From Methanomassiliicoccaceae archaeon (GTDB taxonomy: Archaea > Thermoplasmatota > Thermoplasmata > Methanomassiliicoccales > Methanomethylophilaceae): a DNA stretch of 9,484 nt. This document shows positions 1-4,967 of this stretch, piece by piece; the stretch's first letter is position 1; the number at the start of each line of letters is the position of its first letter. The position numbers and the translations under genes were made by a program. The notes below the pieces were generated by a model. It did no database searches and was not told where the DNA came from. It was given only the letters and a program-made list of their open reading frames with translations. The DNA lies in contig WRKA01000158.1 in assembly GCA_009778265.1 (NCBI GenBank), positions 1 to 9,484 on the forward strand. The letters run 5' to 3'.

Positions 1-245
1 AATGACGTAAGATTGGCGGTGCATATCTCGTTCTCCGATCCGGCGTTATGAGCGCACGATTTCACGTGGCCTATCATATCTGCGCCGGCATCGAAACACG
101 CTTTCGTGACGTCGGTCATCATTTGCGAGAGAAGAGCGCAGACCTTTTCGGAGGTCAGGCCGCGTTCCGTATCTATTTTCAGCGTAACGGAGAATTTTCC
201 CAATTCGTCGATCGAACGGTGCATTTCGAGTTCTACATCCTTCAT
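1..245 (-). CDS. Partial Cys-containing protein, coupled to the GTPase (unknown function)
   Basis: The first 81 codons are present and the gene runs off the left edge without a stop. The protein begins MKDVELEMHRSIDELGKFSV and contains Cys36, Cys50, Cys64 and Cys73, with a GHVKSCAH stretch at residues 59-66. Three things support translation: its ATG (245-243) overlaps the GTPase stop as ATGA; a GGAGG ribosome site lies six bases upstream inside the GTPase coding region; and the frame stays open to the window edge with sensible codons. I do not recognise the family. The predicted pattern is a strand (ELEMHRSI, FSVTLKI), a helix with Cys36 (SEKVCALLSQMMTDVTKACF) and a Gly/His/Cys-rich loop, which suggests a small alpha/beta protein. 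Tight coupling to a metallochaperone-type GTPase suggests a partner or client of that GTPase, possibly binding metal through Cys64 and His60/His66, but this is inference. Confidence 0.75.
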   Translation of the reverse strand, partial: MKDVELEMHRSIDELGKFSVTLKIDTERGLTSEKVCALLSQMMTDVTKACFDAGADMIGHVKSCAHNAGSENEICTANLTS

Positions 246-913
246 TTCCGGCCTCCGTACTGTTCTTTGAACAACCCCTCGTGCACGGCCTCGTCATATC
301 TTTCCGATCTTGCGTTCATTATCATGTCGGCCATCTCTTTCATTCCCTGACCGGTGACCGCCGAACCTTTCATTATAACGGCGCCGGGATGAACTTTTTC
401 TATTATCTCGAGGCATCTCTCTATCTCTTCCTCGGTACAGATATCGGTCTTGTTCATCATCACCGCATCCGCTTCGATTATCTGCGTCGATATCAGCCGG
501 CCGACGAAGATCATCTGTTCTTCTATCGACGAACAATCGACGAACGTGACGATCGGCGAATGAACGATATCGAGACCGCTGTTCTTCGACGCTTCGGCGA
601 CCGCCTGTTTAAGCCCCCACGGTATGGCGACGCCGGAGGGTTCCACAAGAACGATATCCGGTTTATGGGATAAGTGAAGATTCATTATCGTGGTGGTGAA
701 CGTTCCCTGCACCTCGCAGCATATGCACCCTCCCGCCACTTCTTTCACCGTAAGACCGTGAGAGCTCATTATCTTCTGGTCGACGTTGATATGGCCCACG
801 TCATTTACTATCACAGCCACCTTATTCCCGCGGTCCGTCAGTTCCTTCGCAAGTTTCGTCAGGAACGACGTTTTTCCGGAACCTAAGAATCCCGTTACCT
901 GAGCTATCCTCAT
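242..913 (-). CDS. CobW/HypB/UreG-family (G3E) GTPase, short form
   Basis: This is a 223-residue P-loop GTPase of the G3E class, whose members deliver metal or cofactor to target enzymes. Visible motifs are a P-loop GFLGSGKT at residues 8-15, the metal-binding motif GGCICC at 61-66 typical of the COG0523/CobW branch, a Walker B/G3-like VLVEPSG at 88-94, and the guanine-specificity motif NKTD at 154-157. A G5-like SAVTGQG lies at 184-190. The C-terminal CobW domain of longer (about 320-400 residue) homologues is absent, so only the nucleotide-binding domain is present. The ATG has no Shine-Dalgarno. An AT-rich box about 25 bases upstream points to its own leaderless promoter. Downstream it overlaps the small Cys protein by four bases, and upstream lies a QueG-like Fe-S protein. 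The cargo (Co/corrinoid, Ni, Zn or Fe) cannot be read from the sequence. Confidence 0.93.
   Translation of the reverse strand: MRIAQVTGFLGSGKTSFLTKLAKELTDRGNKVAVIVNDVGHINVDQKIMSSHGLTVKEVAGGCICCEVQGTFTTTIMNLHLSHKPDIVLVEPSGVAIPWGLKQAVAEASKNSGLDIVHSPIVTFVDCSSIEEQMIFVGRLISTQIIEADAVMMNKTDICTEEEIERCLEIIEKVHPGAVIMKGSAVTGQGMKEMADMIMNARSERYDEAVHEGLFKEQYGGRK
252..256 (-). promoter_or_regulatory. Shine-Dalgarno for the left-edge gene
   Basis: GGAGG on the minus strand sits six bases before the ATG at 245-243 and is embedded in the last codons of the GTPase (Gly220-Gly221). Together with the ATGA overlap it indicates translational coupling and fixes the start of the downstream gene. Confidence 0.75.
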
Positions 914-934
914 TGCGGCCGGATAGCGCTAACG

Positions 935-942
935 AAATAAAT
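935..942 (-). promoter_or_regulatory. TATA-like box for the GTPase gene
   Basis: ATTTATTT on the minus strand is centred about 25 bases upstream of the GTPase ATG (913), the spacing expected of an archaeal TATA box for a leaderless transcript. No Shine-Dalgarno precedes that ATG. It implies the GTPase can be transcribed separately from the Fe-S gene upstream. Confidence 0.4.
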
Positions 943-968
943 CTGTGACGGTCGTTATGCGAACGATA

Positions 969-1649
969 TCACACAACTCCGAAACGGTACGGGCATGATC
1001 TGCGGCAAAGATAACACCCGATCTCCCATTTCTTGTCCGCTATCCTGAACATCGTATCCGAACATCTTTTCCTGTTGAACGAGGAGGGATCGTCCAATGC
1101 TCCCGACGGGCATGTCGTAACGCAAATGTCGCATCCGTCGCATATGGAAAGGCGGACCTTCTCATCCGGAACGAGATACGCGTCCGTGAGGACCGCGCTG
1201 AACCACAGAAGATTCCCGTATTCCGGGTTTGTGAGCAGATAATTCTTTCCTATCGTCCCGAGACCGGCCAATTCCGCCGCATGTTTCAATGAGATGAGGC
1301 CGTGACTTTCCTTGTTCACCCATTTTCCTCCCATTCCGGTGATCACTTTCGTTCTGTATCCCTCGTCCCTGATCCGTTTCGCCACGTCCTTCGCGATATT
1401 GCTTATCTTCTCGTTCACGCCGTTCCGTATCGTTATATATTCGGCGGTATCGTTAATTATCGCATCCCGCGGGAACGGATATCCCATGATTATAACGGAA
1501 ACGCATCCCTCCAGTACGTCGACGGGTCTGAAGCCGTCGGGTGCGGCGCCGAAATCGTCCGCGGCCGCTATGCCCGTGACACGGGCTCCCGCGTCCAGTC
1601 CGTATCTTTTTACAGTTACGCTGTCTATCTCGTTCTTTATCTTACCCAT
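969..1649 (-). CDS. QueG-like double [4Fe-4S] cluster protein (short)
   Basis: This 226-residue protein has the N-terminal alpha/beta domain and C-terminal bis-[4Fe-4S] domain seen in epoxyqueuosine reductase (QueG) and related corrinoid/Fe-S reductases. The first cluster motif is C170-x2-C173-x2-C176-x3-C180-P. The second is split as in QueG, with Cys196 in an NRKRC context and then C212-x2-C215-x3-C219-P, giving the full eight ligands. The mid-protein segment AGLGTIGKNYLLTNPEYGNLLWFSAVLTD matches the family core. Length is below that of bacterial QueG (well over 300) because the C-terminal HEAT-like part is missing. Archaea are not known to make queuosine, so a different electron-transfer or corrinoid-related role is likely. 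The ATG at 1649 is the only plausible start: the frame is open for 17 more codons upstream to a TGA but contains no usable start codon. It is followed after 55 bases by the GTPase. Confidence 0.88.
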   Translation of the reverse strand: MGKIKNEIDSVTVKRYGLDAGARVTGIAAADDFGAAPDGFRPVDVLEGCVSVIIMGYPFPRDAIINDTAEYITIRNGVNEKISNIAKDVAKRIRDEGYRTKVITGMGGKWVNKESHGLISLKHAAELAGLGTIGKNYLLTNPEYGNLLWFSAVLTDAYLVPDEKVRLSICDGCDICVTTCPSGALDDPSSFNRKRCSDTMFRIADKKWEIGCYLCRRSCPYRFGVV

Positions 1650-1733
1650 AAGAACATGGTCCGTTTTCGGAATGGGCGTCCGTGTATTAAGTTCTCTATC
1701 TCACCGCCGGGCCATACGGTCGGGGATAAAGGA

Positions 1734-2351
1734 TCACGGTATCTCGAAGACCGCCTCGATCTTCGACCGTATCTCTCTGAATTTTGTCTTATCTTCGATC
1801 CTTCTCATCGATATCTCGCTGAGATCGGAGAACAGCGTCTTCAGTTCCGCTTCCGTGAAATAACGGTATCTTATCCCGTTGCCGCGTACGACGGTGTTAT
1901 CGTCTATCCTTTCGCCTTTGCCGGAACGCATATCGTCCTTGTGGAAAACGCGTACGAATATCCTCGAATCCGGTCTCAGTACACGGCGTAACTCGGCCAA
2001 TGCCTGTTTTGATTCTTCTTCCGTCATATGTTCGAGGACGTGTATCATCACCGCGCCGTCCATCTCTCCGTCCTCCATCGGTATGGACGCGGCGGATGCG
2101 CATATCGCCTTCATCCTTCCTTCGTACATCCTGTTATAAGTTTCCACGGCCACGTCCGATATATCTATACCGACAACGTTATAACCGGCCTCCATCAGTG
2201 CGAACGACGTCTTACCGTTGCCGCAGCCTACATCTAATATCTTAGCGCCTTTTTTGAACGGAAAGACCGTATCCGACGTGACGCCCTTCCACGGCCTGAA
2301 CTGCGATCTGTAGAGTTCGTCCCACGCATCCTTCTGACGAGGCACTATCAT
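1734..2351 (-). CDS. Class I SAM-dependent methyltransferase
   Basis: This 205-residue soluble enzyme has a Rossmann-like methyltransferase fold. Motif I is ILDVGCGNGKTSF at residues 38-50, the acidic ribose-binding end of strand 2 is VVGIDIS at 59-65, the motif II/III region is ASIPMEDGEMDGAVMIHVLEHM at 88-109, and the post-motif helix is LRRVLRPDSRIFVRVF at 121-136. The N-terminus (AWDELYRSQFRPWKG) is typical of small-molecule methyltransferases. The substrate cannot be told from sequence, and residues 138-160 with several basic and acidic side chains have no recognised signature. It lies 40 bases after the radical SAM gene and 84 bases before the QueG-like gene, in the same direction. No Shine-Dalgarno precedes the ATG. 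An upstream ATG at 2364-2366 is out of frame. Confidence 0.9.
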   Translation of the reverse strand: MIVPRQKDAWDELYRSQFRPWKGVTSDTVFPFKKGAKILDVGCGNGKTSFALMEAGYNVVGIDISDVAVETYNRMYEGRMKAICASAASIPMEDGEMDGAVMIHVLEHMTEEESKQALAELRRVLRPDSRIFVRVFHKDDMRSGKGERIDDNTVVRGNGIRYRYFTEAELKTLFSDLSEISMRRIEDKTKFREIRSKIEAVFEIP

Positions 2352-2375
2352 CGGAAGAGACCATTGTCACATACG

Positions 2376-2383
2376 ATAATAAT
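2376..2383 (-). promoter_or_regulatory. TATA-like box for the methyltransferase gene
   Basis: ATTATTAT on the minus strand is centred about 28 bases before the methyltransferase ATG, in the 40-base gap after the radical SAM stop. Spacing and the missing Shine-Dalgarno suit a leaderless or very short leader transcript. Confidence 0.35.
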
Positions 2384-2391
2384 CCTTCCGT

Positions 2392-3183
2392 TCAGAACGT
2401 TCCCGTTGCGGCGGGCGCGGCGGATGTCAGCATCCTTGCGTTACCGTTGCCGGCGATCACCCTGACGTCGAATCTGTCGTCGTTCCTTTCCAGCGAAAGT
2501 ACCTGTTCCGGCGTAAGGTGCGAATATCTTACGTTCTCGATATATCTTTGCGCCGCCTTCTGCGCATCCCTCATCTCATCGGCCGTCGGTCTCCTGTACG
2601 GCTGACCCGGAACGGGTATGTATCCCATTATGTGGAACGGGACGTCATCGAAACGCGAGATGTATTCGGCGACCGCCTCCACCTGATCTATGTCCACTAA
2701 TCCGGGTATGTATATCAGATTCGCTGAGAGTCTCATCCCTTTCTTCGCGGCCCTCTCGAAACTTCCGTATATCTTTTCTTTGGGCATGCCGGTAATGAAT
2801 TTGTGGACGTCCTCGTCCCACGCCTTCAGACCGACGTTCGCCGCATCGAGGTCTCTGTAATCCAGATCGCATCCGTTGGTGTGTCCGAGCATCGTCTCCG
2901 CTCTCAGTTCGTTCTTAACGAAATCCAACATCTCCGGCAACGCTTTCGCTACGGTCGGTTCTCCGCCCATGAAATGAACGCTTTCCGGAGAGACGGAACG
3001 TAATGCATCCTTCACTTCGTCATTACCGAGATACCTTTCCGGTCTCGGATACGCAAGACCCGGTGTGCCGTTCGGACCGCTCACTAGCTTATAAGAACAT
3101 ATCGGACATCTGAAAGTGCATCCGTAGTTATGCACGGTCGCGAAACGGTGTTTGTGATTATACGTGACCTTATAGAACGCCAT
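2392..3183 (-). CDS. Radical SAM enzyme, PflA (activase)-like
   Basis: This 263-residue radical SAM protein has the cluster motif C22-x3-C26-x2-C29 (YGCTFRCPICSYK) that binds the catalytic [4Fe-4S]. The SAM-contacting GGEPT lies at 73-77, a TNGCDL strand at 102-107, and an LDAANVGLKAWDEDVHKFITG segment at 112-132. That last segment closely resembles the 'DLKA.D...H..LTG' region of pyruvate-formate-lyase-activating enzymes and their relatives (COG1180-type). A later NLIYIPGLVD (155-164) also fits that family. No ferredoxin-like insert or second cysteine cluster is present; Cys105 is the only other cysteine. No glycyl-radical enzyme is encoded in the window, so its target is unknown. It could instead act on a peptide, a small molecule or another protein. 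It is transcribed divergently from arsR-arsM, behind a TATA box and an unusual half-site array. The ATG at 3183 has only a weak AGAGGG ribosome site. Confidence 0.9.
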   Translation of the reverse strand: MAFYKVTYNHKHRFATVHNYGCTFRCPICSYKLVSGPNGTPGLAYPRPERYLGNDEVKDALRSVSPESVHFMGGEPTVAKALPEMLDFVKNELRAETMLGHTNGCDLDYRDLDAANVGLKAWDEDVHKFITGMPKEKIYGSFERAAKKGMRLSANLIYIPGLVDIDQVEAVAEYISRFDDVPFHIMGYIPVPGQPYRRPTADEMRDAQKAAQRYIENVRYSHLTPEQVLSLERNDDRFDVRVIAGNGNARMLTSAAPAATGTF

Positions 3184-3220
3184 TGAATGCCCTCTTCTTA
3201 TGCAGAGTATATATTTTTGA

Positions 3221-3228
3221 TATTTATA
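3221..3228 (-). promoter_or_regulatory. TATA box for the radical SAM gene
   Basis: TATAAATA on the minus strand is centred about 42 bases before the radical SAM ATG. A start of transcription about 25 bases downstream would leave a leader of roughly 15 bases that includes the weak AGAGGG ribosome site. The first GTRTTA-type half-site directly abuts it upstream. Confidence 0.55.
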
Positions 3229-3278
3229 GTATTACTTTTTTGAAAATAGTGTTACTCTGATAACACGAAAGTGTTACT
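3228..3278. repeat. Half-site array AGTRTTACT / GTGTTA-TAACAC
   Basis: AGTATTACT (3228-3236), AGTGTTACT (3248-3256) and AGTGTTACT (3270-3278) are direct copies with start-to-start spacings of 20 and 22 bases, close to two helical turns. Between the last two lies TAACAC (3261-3266), giving a perfect dyad GTGTTA-N6-TAACAC (3249-3266) followed by TAACAC-N4-GTGTTA (3261-3276). A further inverted copy, AGTAACACT, lies at 3326-3334. The array sits immediately upstream of the radical SAM TATA box, where an archaeal activator or repressor would bind. It does not match the MsvR or NrpR operator patterns I know. Confidence 0.6.
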
Positions 3279-3340
3279 TGACCTGAAAAATGACCTCTCG
3301 GACACTATGCTGGCTACGTTCCCGGAGTAACACTTTTTTT
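3268..3340 (+). repeat. 11-bp inverted repeat with T-tract
   Basis: AAAGTGTTACT (3268-3278) and AGTAACACTTT (3326-3336) are perfect reverse complements separated by 47 bases, and the right arm runs into a T7 tract (3334-3340). As RNA this could form a long-loop hairpin ending in U residues on the plus strand, resembling a terminator or the end of a small RNA. As DNA the arms coincide with the regulatory half-sites, so the pairing may simply reflect operator symmetry. Confidence 0.35.
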
Positions 3341-3362
3341 CCCGACCCGGGATAGATAGCGG

Positions 3363-3372
3363 TATTTAAATA
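3363..3372 (+). promoter_or_regulatory. TATA box for arsR-arsM
   Basis: TATTTAAATA is a perfect 10-base palindrome and a strong archaeal TATA box. Transcription is expected to start about 25 bases downstream, near 3393, inside the palindromic operator. That would give a leader of about 25 bases including the GAGGT ribosome site. Confidence 0.65.
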
Positions 3373-3388
3373 CACGATATCCGATACT

Positions 3389-3410
3389 CATATAGATAAT
3401 CGTCTATATG
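3389..3410. promoter_or_regulatory. Perfect palindromic operator, CATATAGA-N6-TCTATATG
   Basis: Two perfect 8-base arms, CATATAGA (3389-3396) and TCTATATG (3403-3410), flank a six-base spacer. The site covers the predicted transcription start and lies just before the ArsR-ArsM start codon. ArsR/SmtB dimers bind imperfect 12-2-12-type or similar dyads overlapping their own promoter, so this is the natural candidate operator for autorepression by the encoded ArsR domain. Confidence 0.6.
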
Positions 3411-3414
3411 AGGT
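3410..3414 (+). promoter_or_regulatory. Shine-Dalgarno deciding the ArsR-ArsM start
   Basis: GAGGT lies five bases before the ATG at 3420. The earlier in-frame ATG at 3408 has no ribosome site, is part of the palindrome's right arm, and itself overlaps the GAGGT. The start at 3420 (protein beginning MSENIYGSN) is therefore preferred, although 3408 gives the longer reading frame. Confidence 0.6.
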
Positions 3415-3419
3415 CTTCC

Positions 3420-4826
3420 ATGTCAGAAAATATATATGGATCGAACGCGGAAGTGCTGAAAGCGCTTGCCGATACGAACAGATTGATGATCGTAGATATG
3501 CTGTCGTGCGGAGAATTGTGCGCCTGCAAAATATTAGAGAAGTTCCGTTTCACGCAGCCCACCCTTTCCCACCATATGAACATACTCTGCGGCTGCGGTC
3601 TCGTTAACGCAAGGAAGGAAGGGAAGTGGACACATTATTCTCTTAACGAAGGAAACGTGCGTAACCTTAGAACATACATCGGAGAGATAACGTCGTTCAA
3701 AGAGAACTGCATATGCTCGGAAACGGCGTCCGATCAGCTGATGGTGAAGGGCGGCGGCGGAACATGCTGTCCTCCGGATGCGGATGATGTACGGATAATA
3801 GAGAACGTGAAAGAATATTACGGAAAACAGCTGAAGAGCAGCGGCGATCTCAGAACGGGCGCGTGCTGCTGCGGCGAGAGCCCTCCGGCGGAGATCGCGG
3901 ATATATTGCCGCTGATAGCGGACGAGATACTGGACAGGTTCTACGGCTGCGGGTCCCCGCTTCCTCCTTTGCTCGAAGGAATGACCGTTCTGGACCTCGG
4001 ATGCGGCACCGGAAGGGATGTGTACATAGCATCGAAACTCGTCGGCGAATCGGGATGCGCGATCGGTGTCGATATGACCGATGAACAGATAACAACGGCG
4101 ATAAGATACCGTGACGAACAGCGAGAACGTTTCGGCCACAAAAGATCGAACGTTCGGTTCTTACAGGGATACATCGAAGATCTGGCGTCCCTCGGGATAA
4201 AGGATGAGAGCGTGGACGTGGTGATATCGAACTGCGTCATCAATCTGTCGCCGGATAAGGAACGCGTGTTCAGCGAGATATACCGCGTCCTCAGACCGGG
4301 AGGAGAGCTCTACTTCTCGGATGTCTTCGCCGACAGACGTATCCCGGGAACGTTATCGCAGGACCCGCTGCTGCGCGGAGAATGTCTTGGCGGGGCGTTA
4401 TACACCGAAGATTTCCGAAGACTGATGAAGAGATGCGGATGGGCGGACCTCCGGTACACCGAGATACGGGATATCGAGATAGACGATGACGACATCAGAA
4501 AGAAGGTGGGGGCCGTCGAGTTCACTTCACGCACGGTCAGGGCGTTCAAACTTGACGATCTTGAAGATAAATGCGAGGATTACGGTCAGGTTGCGTATTA
4601 CAGCGGCACCATACCCGGAAATCCGCAATATTTCGACCTGGACGACCATCACCGTTTCTTTACCGGAAAGCCGATGCCCGTCTGCGGCAACACCGCGTCG
4701 ATGATCTCGGGAACGCGATACGGCGAAGCGTTCAGAGTGACCGGGGACCGTTCCGTACACCTCGGGGTGTTCGGAGCCTGTTATTCGAATGACGCGGGTA
4801 CGAAGAAAAAAGGAGGATGCTGCTGA
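3420..4826 (+). CDS. arsM: ArsR-ArsM fusion: As(III)-sensing repressor joined to arsenite methyltransferase
   Basis: Residues are numbered from the alternative ATG at 3408 (472 aa); the preferred start at 3420 gives 468 aa. Residues about 10-95 are an ArsR/SmtB winged helix: LKALADTNRLMIVDML, the metal-binding ELCAC motif (Cys38, Cys40, with Cys34 nearby), and the recognition helix TQPTLSHHMNIL. The linker (96-130) carries Cys101, Cys103 and Cys120-121. From about 131 the protein is a full AS3MT/ArsM enzyme that methylates As(III) with SAM: VKEYYGKQLKSSGDL, the Cys153-155 cluster, FYGCG (Cys181), motif I LDLGCGTGRD (195-204), SNCVINL (Cys276) and GECLGGALY (Cys326). These match human AS3MT Cys32, Cys61, Cys156 and Cys206, so all catalytic cysteines are kept. 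The C-terminus ends GGCC, like the cysteine-rich tail of animal AS3MT. The palindrome and TATA box just upstream imply self-regulation. The third R773 ArsR ligand (Cys37) has no exact counterpart. Confidence 0.95.
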   Translation: MSENIYGSNAEVLKALADTNRLMIVDMLSCGELCACKILEKFRFTQPTLSHHMNILCGCGLVNARKEGKWTHYSLNEGNVRNLRTYIGEITSFKENCICSETASDQLMVKGGGGTCCPPDADDVRIIENVKEYYGKQLKSSGDLRTGACCCGESPPAEIADILPLIADEILDRFYGCGSPLPPLLEGMTVLDLGCGTGRDVYIASKLVGESGCAIGVDMTDEQITTAIRYRDEQRERFGHKRSNVRFLQGYIEDLASLGIKDESVDVVISNCVINLSPDKERVFSEIYRVLRPGGELYFSDVFADRRIPGTLSQDPLLRGECLGGALYTEDFRRLMKRCGWADLRYTEIRDIEIDDDDIRKKVGAVEFTSRTVRAFKLDDLEDKCEDYGQVAYYSGTIPGNPQYFDLDDHHRFFTGKPMPVCGNTASMISGTRYGEAFRVTGDRSVHLGVFGACYSNDAGTKKKGGCC

Positions 4827-4852
4827 TACGGCCGCGTTCATCATCCTCCTTT
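4809..4852 (+). terminator. 11-bp hairpin overlapping the arsR-arsM stop
   Basis: AAAGGAGGATG (4809-4819) and CATCCTCCTTT (4842-4852) are perfect reverse complements around a 22-base loop. The left arm encodes part of the Lys-Gly-Gly-Cys tail and the stop lies in the loop. No T-tract follows, so it is not a classical intrinsic terminator. It may stabilise or end the transcript. Confidence 0.4.
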
Positions 4853-4934
4853 GACCGAAGGACCTAACGGATATTATGCTAAATATGGTCATCCGCATAT
4901 CCGGACGCCGTCCAGCGAGCCTGTATCAAGGAAA

Positions 4935-4942
4935 GTTTTATA
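4935..4942 (+). promoter_or_regulatory. TATA box for the CofE-like gene
   Basis: GTTTTATA is centred about 29 bases before the ATG at 4968. There is no Shine-Dalgarno, so a leaderless or near-leaderless transcript is likely. Confidence 0.5.
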
Positions 4943-4967
4943 GGATTTATTTGGTTAACGGCATCTT

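Noticed and set aside
1302..1991. Plus-strand open frames (up to 229 codons) opposite the QueG-like and methyltransferase genes
   Set aside because: They span two well-supported minus-strand genes, lack motifs, and mirror the usual antisense effect of this codon use.
2392..3183. ArsS-type radical SAM enzyme (arsenosugar pathway), suggested by the neighbouring arsM
   Set aside because: The cysteine-motif context (YGCTFRCPIC), the GGEPT and the LKAWDEDVH segment point to the PflA-like group, and there is no ArsS-type C-terminal domain.
3228..3340. Short CRISPR-like repeat array
   Set aside because: Repeats are only nine bases, spacers 11-13 bases and orientation is mixed; this is an operator-like arrangement, not a CRISPR array.
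3741..4826. Internal start (Met112) giving a stand-alone ArsM
   Set aside because: The internal ATG lies at the domain boundary but has no Shine-Dalgarno or TATA-like box before it.
4827..4967. tRNA or small structured RNA gene in the gap after arsR-arsM
   Set aside because: No cloverleaf, T-loop or anticodon arm can be drawn; only the hairpin at its left end and the TATA box at its right end are supported.
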